The position numbers and the translations under genes are program-made. This document shows, in pieces, positions 42,177 to 49,689 of a stretch of 64,000 nt of DNA. Position 1 is the first letter of the stretch, and every line of letters begins with the position of its first letter. Source of the stretch: Thermocatellispora tengchongensis (lineage in GTDB: Bacteria > Actinomycetota > Actinomycetes > Streptosporangiales > Streptosporangiaceae); assembly GCF_014202315.1 (NCBI RefSeq), contig NZ_JACHGN010000003.1, positions 310,001 to 374,000 of the forward strand, read 5' to 3'. The notes beneath the pieces are model-generated. The model had not been told where the DNA came from, made no database searches, and was given only the letters and a program-made list of their open reading frames with translations.

Positions 42177-43279
42177 GGATCGCGCTGCTCACCTACTCCA
42201 CCCGCCCGCGCGGCGGCGTCGTGCACACGCTCAACCTGGCCGAGGCGCTGGCCGGGCTGGGCCAGGACGTGACGGTCTGGACGCTGGGCCGGGGCGGCGA
42301 CGGCGGGTTCTTCCGCCCGGTCGCCCCCGCCGTGCGCCAGGTGGTGGTCCCGTTCCCGGACCGGGAGGGCGAGGGCGTGGGCGCGCGGGTGCTGCGCTCG
42401 ATCGCCGTGCTGCGCGAGGCGTTCGGCGAACGCGCGGACGAGTACGACGTGGTGCACGCGCAGGACTGCATCAGCGCCAACGCCGTCACCCGGTGCCTGC
42501 GCACGGTGCACCACATCGACCGCTTCACCACCCCCGAGCTGGCCGCCTGCCACGAGCGCGCCATCGCCGAGCCGTACGCGCACGTGTGCGTCTCCGAGGC
42601 GGTGGCCGCCGAGCTGGCCGAAGGCTGGGGCATCGCGGCCACGGTGATCCCCAACGGCGTGGAGGCGGCCAGGTTCGCCGAGGCGGCGGGCGACGGCGAG
42701 GACGCGGTGGCGGCCAGGCGGGCCTGGCGGGCCAGGTTCGGCAGGTACGTGCTCACGGTCGGCGGCATCGAGCCGCGCAAGGGCTCGCTGGACCTGCTGG
42801 AGGCGTACGCGCTGGTGGCCGGGCGGGTGCCGGGCCTGCGGCTGGTCATCGCCGGCGGCGAGACCCTGTTCGACTACCGCGGCTACCGCGCCCGGTGGGA
42901 GGAGCGCGCCGCCGAGCTGGGCGTGACCCCCGAGGTGCTGGGCCCGGTGCCGCACGGCGAGCTGCCCGCGCTGGTCGCCGCCGCGGCGGCCTTCGCCTTC
43001 CCCTCCGTCAAGGAGGGCTTCGGCCTGGCCGCCATGGAGGCGCTGGCCGCCGGGGTGCCGCTGGTCACCCGCGACCTGCCCGTGCTGCGCGACGTGTTCG
43101 GCGGAGCGGCGCTGTTCGCCGCCGACGTGCCCGGCCTCGCCGCCGCCCTGCGCAGCGCCCTGGACAACCCCGACCCGCGGCTGCGGCACGCCGGCCGCGC
43201 CCTGGCCGCCCGGCACACCTGGGCCGACGCGGCGCGCGCCCACCTCGCCCTCTACCGCTCGCTGGCGCCCTCGCGCTGA
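42173..43279 (+). CDS. GT4 glycosyltransferase, MSMEG_0565 family (Nit1C cluster)
   Basis: A 368-residue GT-B enzyme. N-terminal IALLTYSTRPRGGVVHTLNL; C-terminal donor site with GGIEPRKGSLDLLEAYALV and PSVKEGFGLAAMEALAAGVP (EX7E motif). Members are found at the end of Nit1C clusters in actinobacteria. Sugar donor and acceptor are unknown, but its tight coupling (4-bp overlap) implies that the cluster product is glycosylated. The last 28 bp overlap the convergent LuxR gene. Confidence 0.9.
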   Translation: MRIALLTYSTRPRGGVVHTLNLAEALAGLGQDVTVWTLGRGGDGGFFRPVAPAVRQVVVPFPDREGEGVGARVLRSIAVLREAFGERADEYDVVHAQDCISANAVTRCLRTVHHIDRFTTPELAACHERAIAEPYAHVCVSEAVAAELAEGWGIAATVIPNGVEAARFAEAAGDGEDAVAARRAWRARFGRYVLTVGGIEPRKGSLDLLEAYALVAGRVPGLRLVIAGGETLFDYRGYRARWEERAAELGVTPEVLGPVPHGELPALVAAAAAFAFPSVKEGFGLAAMEALAAGVPLVTRDLPVLRDVFGGAALFAADVPGLAAALRSALDNPDPRLRHAGRALAARHTWADAARAHLALYRSLAPSR

Positions 43280-44628
43280 CGCTCGGCGGCGATCCTGGCC
43301 AGGTCCACCCGGGAGGAGATGCCGAGCTTGCGGAAGATCTGCCGCAGGTGGAAGGCCACGGTGTGCACGCTGACGAACAGCTCCTCGGCCACCTGACGGT
43401 TCCGGCGTCCCTGCGCCACCAGCAGCGCCACCGCGCGCTCGGTCCCGGTCAGGCTGTCCCAGCCCGAGGCCGGGCGCCCGCACTCCCACCGCGCCGGCGC
43501 CCGCGGCTCGGCGGCGCCCGCCTGCCTGCGCACCGCGCGGCGTACCGGGAGGGGGAGGTCCGCGAGCACCGCCCGCCTGACCAGCTCGTGCCGGAAGGCC
43601 AGCGTCTCCTCGCCGGGCGTGAGCAGCCCGGCGGCCAGCGCCTCCTCCAGGGCCGGCAGCAGCGCGGCCGGGGTCGTGCCCATCAGGTCCGCGACGCGCT
43701 CCGGCGTGAACGGCCCGCCGAGCGCGGCGGCGGCCTCCACCAGGTGCCGCGCCGGGCCGCCGAGGGCGTCCAGCCGGTCGCGCACCGCGGCGAGCACCCG
43801 CTCGGGCGGCGGGCGCTCGCCGCCCGGCCCGTGCCCCGTCTCGTATGGCGGCCCGTCAGGCCGGTACGGCCGCCCGTCGCGCGCCTGCGGCGGGACCTTC
43901 GGCGGCGGGAGGGCGGGGGACAGCCGGGCCCGCGGCCCCGACAGGTCGAGCGCGCCCTCCTCGCGCAGCCCCTCCAGCAGGTCGAGCAGCAGCCGCGGGT
44001 TGCCGCCCGCCTCCGCCGCCGGCGCGGCCAGGTCGTCGCCGGGCGGCAGGCCCAGCACGTCCGCGACCACCTGCGCGGTCGCGCCGGGGCCGAGCGGCGC
44101 GAGCCGGACCCGCTCGGCTCCCGCCCGCGCCAGCGACCGGAACGCCCGCGCCGCCTCGCCGGGCGGGGCGGTCGCGCGGGCGAGCAGCCAGGCGACCGGC
44201 AGGTCCGCCAGCCGCTCGCACAGCTCGGCCAGCCCGGCCAGCACGGCGTGCCCGGCCCGTTGCAGGTCGTCCACCGCGACCAGCGCCGGGCCGCGCGCCG
44301 TGCGCTCGCGCAGGCAGCGCTCCGCCCGCGCCACCGCGCGGACGCCGCGCGCGGCCGGATCGTCGTCGCGGTCCTCCGGGACAGGCGCGTACGGCGCCGA
44401 TCCCACCGTGAGGTGGCCCAGCTCGCGCACCGCGCACGGAACCACCGCGAACCCGCGCCCGGCGGCCGTGGACCGGGCCCACGACAGGAGCGCGCTGCGG
44501 CCGATGCCCGGCTCGCCCTCCACCAGCAGCACCCCGCCGCGCCCGCCCGCCGCGGTGTCGAGCAGCGCGGCCACGGCCCGGAGCTCGCCCTCGCGCCCGC
44601 GCAGCTCCGGCCGCTCGCGTGTGCGCAT
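43252..44628 (-). CDS. LuxR-family regulator with AAA ATPase domain (short LAL type)
   Basis: A 458-residue regulator. The N-terminal ATPase has LLVEGEPGIGRSALLSWARS, where the Walker A Lys is Arg, and Walker B ALVAVDDLQ. The C-terminal LuxR HTH is SLTGTERAVALLVAQGRRNR, QVAEELFVSVHTV, FHLRQIFRKLGI. The middle is shorter than in typical 900-residue LAL regulators, and a Pro-rich stretch (about 255-285) replaces TPR repeats. ATG 44628 begins MRTRERPEL. It converges on the Nit1C operon, overlapping it by 28 bp. Confidence 0.85.
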   Translation of the reverse strand: MRTRERPELRGREGELRAVAALLDTAAGGRGGVLLVEGEPGIGRSALLSWARSTAAGRGFAVVPCAVRELGHLTVGSAPYAPVPEDRDDDPAARGVRAVARAERCLRERTARGPALVAVDDLQRAGHAVLAGLAELCERLADLPVAWLLARATAPPGEAARAFRSLARAGAERVRLAPLGPGATAQVVADVLGLPPGDDLAAPAAEAGGNPRLLLDLLEGLREEGALDLSGPRARLSPALPPPKVPPQARDGRPYRPDGPPYETGHGPGGERPPPERVLAAVRDRLDALGGPARHLVEAAAALGGPFTPERVADLMGTTPAALLPALEEALAAGLLTPGEETLAFRHELVRRAVLADLPLPVRRAVRRQAGAAEPRAPARWECGRPASGWDSLTGTERAVALLVAQGRRNRQVAEELFVSVHTVAFHLRQIFRKLGISSRVDLARIAAERQREGASER

Positions 44629-44837
44629 CGTCTCCCCCCTGCCGCGCCCGGCGGCGCCGGGGGGATGGTCCGCCGCCCTCCCTCCGAGACTACCCAGGCC
44701 GTCTCCGCGCGCCCGGCCCCCCTGGTCGGGTAGCCAGGACTACCAGGTCTGACGGTGCGGCCGGGCGGCGCGGCGGGTGACGCTCGTGGAAAGGCGTGCC
44801 GGCGAAGTCGGCGGCACACCGGGCGAGGGGAGGCATC

Positions 44838-45302
44838 ATGCCCACACTGCCGTACGGCGCGGTCATGAGCGACCACGAGCGGCTCGGCACCTACGACACC
44901 TACGCCGAGGCCCAGAAAGAGGTGGACTACCTGTCCGACCACGGGTTCCCGGTCGGCGGCACGATCATCGTGGGGGTGGGCCTGCGGCTGGTCGAGCGGG
45001 TGCTCGCCCGGATGACCTACCTGCGCGCGGCCGGCCGGGGCGCGCTCGCCGGGGCCTGGTTCGGCCTGCTGATCGGGCTGTTCTTCGGCCTGTTCTCGCC
45101 GGTGCCGAGATCCTGGGCCGCGCTGGTGATCTGGGGCCTGGTCTGGGGCGCCATCGCCGGAGCCATCGCCGGGCTGGTGTCGCACGCGATCAGCGGGGGC
45201 GAGCGCGACTTCGTCTCCACCAGCGGCCTGGTCGCGGAGAAGTACGAGGTGCTGGTCGACTCGGCGCACGCGGAGCAGGCCCGCGCGCTGCTGCTGCGCT
45301 GA
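44838..45302 (+). CDS. general stress protein 17M-like membrane protein
   Basis: A 154-residue protein with a short N-terminal soluble part (LGTYDTYAEAQKEVDYLSDH) of the YflT/GSP17M type and two transmembrane segments (about 70-88 and 95-118, rich in Gly/Ala). GGGGAGG lies 4 nt before ATG 44838. It starts a small stress-like operon followed by grpE. Function is not established; induction by general stress is typical of the family. Confidence 0.8.
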   Translation: MPTLPYGAVMSDHERLGTYDTYAEAQKEVDYLSDHGFPVGGTIIVGVGLRLVERVLARMTYLRAAGRGALAGAWFGLLIGLFFGLFSPVPRSWAALVIWGLVWGAIAGAIAGLVSHAISGGERDFVSTSGLVAEKYEVLVDSAHAEQARALLLR

Positions 45303-45327
45303 GCGCCACCGGGAGGGGGACACCCCC

Positions 45328-45867
45328 ATGAGCGAGACGGCGGGTCACGGCGAGCACCACGGCCCGTGGATGGTCCCGGACGAGGGCCGCGACGACACGG
45401 CGGCGGCGGTCGCGGAGATCGCCGAGCTGGAGGACCGCTGGCTGCGCGCCGCCGCCGACCTGGACAACCTGCGCAAGCGCGTGGCCAGGGACACCGAACG
45501 GGCCCGCGCGGAGGAGCGGGCCCGGGTCGCCGCCGAGTGGCTGCCGGTGCTGGACAACCTGGAGCTGGCGCTCAAGCACGCGGGCGAGCGCGGCGGGACC
45601 GGCGGCGACCTCGCCGCGGGGGCGGTGATCGACGCGGTCCGCGCCGTCCGCGACCAGGCCGTCGGGGTGCTCGACCGCCTCGGCTACGCCCGCCACGACG
45701 AGGCGGGCGTGCCCTTCGACCCGGCACGGCACCAGGCCGTGGCCACGGTCTCGCGCCCCGGCCACCGGCCGGGCACGGTCGTCGAGGTCGTCCGCCCCGG
45801 ATACGGCGACGGCCCGGACCAGCTCCGCCCGGCGGTGGTCGTGGTCGCCGCCGAGGCGCCGGAGTGA
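45328..45867 (+). CDS. grpE: GrpE nucleotide exchange factor
   Basis: A 179-residue GrpE with the long N-terminal helix (LRAAADLDNLRKRVARDTER), the four-helix region (EWLPVLDNLELALKHAGE) and the C-terminal beta wing (PFDPARHQAVATVSRPGHRP, VVEVVRPGY). GrpE releases ADP from DnaK. No dnaK or dnaJ is nearby, so this is probably a second, solitary copy rather than the main dnaK-operon gene. GGGAGGGGG precedes ATG 45328. The gene ends just before a 41-codon ORF and the thioredoxin gene. Confidence 0.9.
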   Translation: MSETAGHGEHHGPWMVPDEGRDDTAAAVAEIAELEDRWLRAAADLDNLRKRVARDTERARAEERARVAAEWLPVLDNLELALKHAGERGGTGGDLAAGAVIDAVRAVRDQAVGVLDRLGYARHDEAGVPFDPARHQAVATVSRPGHRPGTVVEVVRPGYGDGPDQLRPAVVVVAAEAPE

Positions 45868-45870
45868 GCG

Positions 45871-45996
45871 ATGGCGGCGCGCGACCACCACGAGGACACG
45901 GGGAAGCGGAGCGTGATGACCAGCGACTCACCGGGCCGCCGGGCCTGGGCGCCGCGGTCCGGGCGCCGGGATGCGGCGGGGGGCCGGACGCCATGA
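45871..45996 (+). CDS. possible 41-residue basic protein between grpE and thioredoxin
   Basis: MAARDHHEDTGKRSV... to RRDAAGGRTP. GGAG lies 6 nt before its ATG, inside the end of grpE. Its stop overlaps the thioredoxin ATG by 4 bp (ATGA). Those two junctions suggest translation, but the composition is low complexity with Arg/Gly/Ala, and no family is recognised. It could be a short leader that couples thioredoxin translation to grpE. The alternative reading is that the thioredoxin starts at GTG 45864, which would remove the need for this ORF. Confidence 0.35.
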   Translation: MAARDHHEDTGKRSVMTSDSPGRRAWAPRSGRRDAAGGRTP

Positions 45997-46445
45997 CCAC
46001 GGCCACGCCCGCGTACGGCGCCTCGATCGTCGCCTGCGACAACTGCGGCGCCAGGAACCGGGTGCCCGCCGCCATGACCACCGGCTCGCCCCGCTGCGGG
46101 CGCTGCCGCGACCCCCTGGCCTGGATCGCCGACGCCGACGACACCACCTTCGCCGCCGTCGCCGAACGCGCCTCGATCCCGGTCGTGGTGGACTTCATGA
46201 CGGCCTGGTCCGGCACCTGCCAGGCGGTGGGCCCGCTGCTGGAGCGCCTGGCCCACGACCTGGCCGGCCGGATCAAGCTGGTCAGGGTGGACGTGGACCG
46301 GTCGCCCGGCCTGTCGCAGCGCTACTCCATCCTGCACGTCCCGTTCCTGCTCCTGCTGGACCGCGACCGGGTCGTCTCCCAGCACGCCGACGCCGCCCCG
46401 GAACCGGAGCTCCGCCGCTGGATCGAGGAGTCCCTCGCCTCCTAG
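45993..46445 (+). CDS. thioredoxin-2-like protein lacking the nucleophilic cysteine
   Basis: A 150-residue protein with an N-terminal zinc ribbon (Cys15, Cys18, Cys35, Cys38), like TrxC of E. coli, and a thioredoxin fold (about 50-148: PVVVDFMTAWSG, IKLVRVDVDRSPG, ILHVPFLLLLDRDRVV with the cis-Pro). The active site WCGPC reads WSGTC: Ser73 replaces the attacking Cys and only Cys76 remains. Disulfide reductase activity is therefore doubtful; chaperone or redox-sensing roles are more likely. ATG 45993 is preferred. Confidence 0.88.
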   Translation: MTTATPAYGASIVACDNCGARNRVPAAMTTGSPRCGRCRDPLAWIADADDTTFAAVAERASIPVVVDFMTAWSGTCQAVGPLLERLAHDLAGRIKLVRVDVDRSPGLSQRYSILHVPFLLLLDRDRVVSQHADAAPEPELRRWIEESLAS

Positions 46446-46542
46446 CCCCGCCTCCGCGCTCCGCCTCGGACGGGATCTCGACAGCCCGCGGTCGCGCGGT
46501 GGAGTATCCGTATGTCCGGGCACTCGGAGAAGGATGGGGAGC

Positions 46543-47583
46543 ATGACCGCTGGTGAGTCGTGGGTCGTCGTCGGGCTGGACAACGGCGGGTCGAGCAACA
46601 ACGCGACGGTCCTGGACTCCTCGGGCCGGTTCCTGGTGGACGAGCTGGTCGAGCTGCCCAGCCGGGTGAAGGAGGGCCCGCGGATCGCGGTGGAGGCCCT
46701 GGCCGAGACGTACGCCGAGGTGCTGCGGCACGCCGGGGTGGACGCCTCCCGGGTGCGGGCCGTCGGGCTGGACACCCCGGGCCCGGCCAGCGCCGACGGC
46801 GTCATCTCCTCCAAGGGCGCCACCAACTTCTCCCAGCCCGAGTGGTGGGGCTACGACTTCCGCGGCGCCCTGGAGGACCGTCTCGGCCTGCCGGTCGTCT
46901 ACAACAACGACGGCAACGCCGCGGCCCTGTACGCCCACCACGAGTTCTTCGGCGCGCGCTCGGCCGAGACGTCCTCCATCTCGGCGATCGTCGGCACCGG
47001 CCTGGGCGGCGGCGTGATCGAGTCGGGCCGGGTCGTCAAGGGCGCGGCGGGCATGGCCGGCGAGCTGGGGCACATCCTGATCACCATGGACGGCATCCTG
47101 GGCGAGGGGCAGCCGCTGCCCGCCTGCGGCTGCGGCCTGTCCGGCGACGTGGAGAGCGTGGCGTCGCTGACCGGCATCCAGAACAACCTGCTGCCGTACT
47201 GGCTGGCCGCCGAGCCGGACCACGAGCTGGCGCGGGCCGGCACCGTCGCCGAGGCGGCCCGCCTGGTGCGCTCGTACGGCGAGAAGGGCGACCCGCTGGC
47301 GCTGCGCATCTTCGAGCAGCAGGCCATGGCCCTGGGCCGGCTGTTCACCGTCGCGGCCAACTTCACCGACCCCGACGCCTACTTCGTCGGCGGGGGCGTC
47401 GTGCAGACCTCGCGCGAGTTCCGCGAGTGGTTCCTGGCCAAGGTGGTGGAGCACACCGTCCTGCGGGAGGAGCAGGCCCGGGTGGCCCGCTTCGCCCTGG
47501 TGCCCGACCTGGACATGGCGGGCGCCCGCGGGGCCGCGCTCGCCGCCCTCGCCGCGCACGCCGGGGTGACCCGCCGGCGGTGA
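46543..47583 (+). CDS. ROK-family sugar kinase-like protein
   Basis: A 346-residue ROK protein without an N-terminal HTH, so a kinase-type rather than a repressor-type member. ATP-phosphate loop GLDNGGSSNNATVLDSSG, catalytic Asp in VVYNNDGNAAAL, glycine-rich SAIVGTGLGGGVI and the zinc region LPACGCGLSGDVES, in which the usual third Cys (GCxE) is Asp. Expected reaction is ATP-dependent 6-phosphorylation of a hexose such as glucose or N-acetylmannosamine. ATG 46543 has AAGGA 8 nt upstream; ATG 46534 is possible. It stands alone. Confidence 0.85.
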   Translation: MTAGESWVVVGLDNGGSSNNATVLDSSGRFLVDELVELPSRVKEGPRIAVEALAETYAEVLRHAGVDASRVRAVGLDTPGPASADGVISSKGATNFSQPEWWGYDFRGALEDRLGLPVVYNNDGNAAALYAHHEFFGARSAETSSISAIVGTGLGGGVIESGRVVKGAAGMAGELGHILITMDGILGEGQPLPACGCGLSGDVESVASLTGIQNNLLPYWLAAEPDHELARAGTVAEAARLVRSYGEKGDPLALRIFEQQAMALGRLFTVAANFTDPDAYFVGGGVVQTSREFREWFLAKVVEHTVLREEQARVARFALVPDLDMAGARGAALAALAAHAGVTRRR

Positions 47584-47806
47584 AACTTTCACACCGGCCG
47601 GGGCGGTTCCGGCCGGCCCGCGCGGGGCGTCCCGCGCGTCGCGGCGCTGGTCAGCGCCCGGCCATGGCGCCGAACGGGGCGCCTGACGGGGCGCGGCGGC
47701 GGCGGAACCGATCTGTACCGGACGACGGCGGCGTGCCTACCGTGCAGGAGCCTCCGGCGCGCCGAGGGCGGCCCGCCGGACCCCGCGTGCGCGAGGAGGT
47801 TCCCGC

Positions 47807-49030
47807 ATGCCGTACGGCCCCGCTCCCGCCGGCCTCGCGGGCCTGGCGCGCCGCGCGATGGCGGCGCTGTGCGCGGTGATGGTCGCGGTGGTGACGATGG
47901 GCGTGGTGAGCCCGGCGGGGGCCTCGGCCGGGTGCCGGGCCGTCTACACCGCGAGCCAGTGGCGCAGCGGGTTCACGGCCACCGTGCAGGTGACCAACCT
48001 GGGCGGCCCGCTGGACGGATGGACCCTGGAGTGGGACTTCCCGCACCCGAGCCAGACGGTCGTGCAGGGCTGGAACGGGACGTTCGAGCGGCGCGCCAAC
48101 CGTGTCACCGTCACCGCCGCCGAGCACAACGCGGCGCTGGGCACCGGCACCTCGGTCTCGCCCGGCTTCAACGGCTCCTGGAGCGGCGCCAACCCCGCCC
48201 CCACGGTGTTCACGCTCAACGGCGTCACCTGCACCGGCCGGCTCACCTCCCCGGTGCCGTCGGTCACCTCGCGACCCGACCCGTGGGACCCGCCCGCCGC
48301 GCTGGCCGGCGGGCTGGCGCAGGCGTGGCGGCACGTGGAGGACACCTACCCCGGCCTGTACGGCTTCCGCAACTACGTCTGGGACCAGATCATGGCCAAC
48401 CGCGGCGCGATCAACTACTGCGTCCGCTGGGACTCCGACGCCAAGGTCACCCCGGCGCTGCGCGATGAGATCCACGCCGCGCTCGCGCGCCAGTTCAAGA
48501 AGTGGATCGACGCGCTGGTGGAGGACGGCCGGGGCTGGAACTCCTGGCCCTACCCGGACGTGCCGGTACGCGTCGTGGGCTGGGCGGTGCGCGAGCGCGC
48601 CACGCTGGAGTGGAGCGACCCGTCGGTGGACATCTACGTCGGCGACCTGGCCGACGGCGCGCCCCAGTGCGCGCCGCACTGCGGCCGGTTCTTCCACCAG
48701 GACGGCGACTACTCCCGCTGCCCCGGGGGCGCGGCCCGCCACTACGACATGTCGCTGTGGCTGACCGAGGGCATGCGCGGCGGCGCGGGCGGCGACTGGG
48801 GGCAGCGGATCGGCAGCGAATACCTGGTGAACGCGCTGGACGACGACGACATCCACATCCTGCTGCACGAGATGGGGCACGGCTTCGGCCTGGACGACTT
48901 CTACGACTGGACCCCGGCCGGCACCGCGGGCTTCCTGATGAAGGCCGGCACGGCGACCCGCATCACGCCCTTCGACACCTGGATGCTGCGCGACTGGTGG
49001 CGGCACCTGAAGCACAGGTACGGCTACTGA
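47807..49030 (+). CDS. exported CBM2-zincin metalloprotease-like protein
   Basis: A 407-residue secreted protein. A Sec signal (about 1-41, MAALCAVMVAVVTMGVVSPA) precedes a carbohydrate-binding module family 2 (about 43-145: WRSGFTATVQVTNLGGPLDG, WTLEWDFPHP, VSPGFNGSWSGANPAP). After a Ser/Pro linker comes a zinc peptidase-like domain (about 160-407) with HEMGHGFGLDD, a HExxHxxGxxD zinc site, and a Met-turn candidate GFLMKAG. Several Cys pairs may form disulfides. GAGGAGG lies before ATG 47807. It probably binds cellulose or chitin and acts on protein or cell-wall material there. Confidence 0.85.
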   Translation: MPYGPAPAGLAGLARRAMAALCAVMVAVVTMGVVSPAGASAGCRAVYTASQWRSGFTATVQVTNLGGPLDGWTLEWDFPHPSQTVVQGWNGTFERRANRVTVTAAEHNAALGTGTSVSPGFNGSWSGANPAPTVFTLNGVTCTGRLTSPVPSVTSRPDPWDPPAALAGGLAQAWRHVEDTYPGLYGFRNYVWDQIMANRGAINYCVRWDSDAKVTPALRDEIHAALARQFKKWIDALVEDGRGWNSWPYPDVPVRVVGWAVRERATLEWSDPSVDIYVGDLADGAPQCAPHCGRFFHQDGDYSRCPGGAARHYDMSLWLTEGMRGGAGGDWGQRIGSEYLVNALDDDDIHILLHEMGHGFGLDDFYDWTPAGTAGFLMKAGTATRITPFDTWMLRDWWRHLKHRYGY

Positions 49031-49031
49031 G

Positions 49032-49200
49032 CCGGGGACGCTTCAGGGACTCCGGGCACTCCGGGGACACCGGGGACACCGGGGACACCGGCCCGCGCGG
49101 ACCCGCCCCCGCACCGCCGCGGTGCCGGGGGCGGGCGCCGGAGTGATCGGGCCGATCTGGCGGATCCGAGCGATCCGGGCGATCCGGCCGATCGGGCCGG
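49032..49200. repeat. short GC repeats between convergent genes
   Basis: Four copies of CCGGGGACA at 49058-49089 and later GATCCGRGC/GATCGGGCC units at 49145-49199. They may form weak hairpins that end transcription; no clean terminator or gene is seen. Confidence 0.55.
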
Positions 49201-49491
49201 TCAGCCCGTGGTCTGCTGCGAGAGGCGGAAGGACGGGCTGCCCTGCTGGTCCACGTTGGCGTCGAGCGACTTGTCGTCCAGGGCGTCGGCGGCCACGGGG
49301 TCGAGGAACACCCGGGCGCCCTCCACCTCGATCACCTGATCCGTCGCGGCCGGCCCGTCGGAGATCGACAGAACCAGGCTCCCCGCCTGGTCGGCCTGGG
49401 ACGCGATGCGGATGCCGGTCTCCTGCGAGCTACTCGACTGGGCGGTGAGGTCGCGGATCACCTGCACTGCGTTGTCGGTAAGCGTGAGCAC
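49201..49491 (-). CDS. HesB/IscA-like protein without cysteines
   Basis: A 96-residue protein resembling actinobacterial HesB-fold proteins: LTLTDNAVQVIRDLTAQ at the N-terminus and DQVIEVEGARVFLDPVAADA in the core. A-type Fe-S carriers need three Cys; this protein has none, so it cannot carry a cluster in the usual way. Its role is unknown. GAGGAG lies 5 nt before GTG 49491. It is a single-gene unit converging on the CBM2-zincin gene. Confidence 0.85.
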   Translation of the reverse strand: MLTLTDNAVQVIRDLTAQSSSSQETGIRIASQADQAGSLVLSISDGPAATDQVIEVEGARVFLDPVAADALDDKSLDANVDQQGSPSFRLSQQTTG

Positions 49492-49689
49492 GATGACTCC
49501 TCGTCGTGGTCGGATGGGATACCCGTCCGCCTTGCCCGCTCATATGGCGCTCACACCCATCCGCGGGGAGTTTTACCTTCGGCGGCCCCGGCGCGGACAC
49601 CCCGCGGCACCTGCTTTGTGAGCAGTTGTCAATAGAACGTCGATGGGAGTGCGCCTAGCCTGAGCGCCTGGGCGGGGTCGGTTCAGGGG

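Noticed and set aside
44688-44748. GACTACC-type repeats upstream of the LuxR gene considered as its operator.
   Set aside because: Two imperfect direct copies and one inverted copy are present, but the spacing is irregular and the sequence is near random expectation for this composition.
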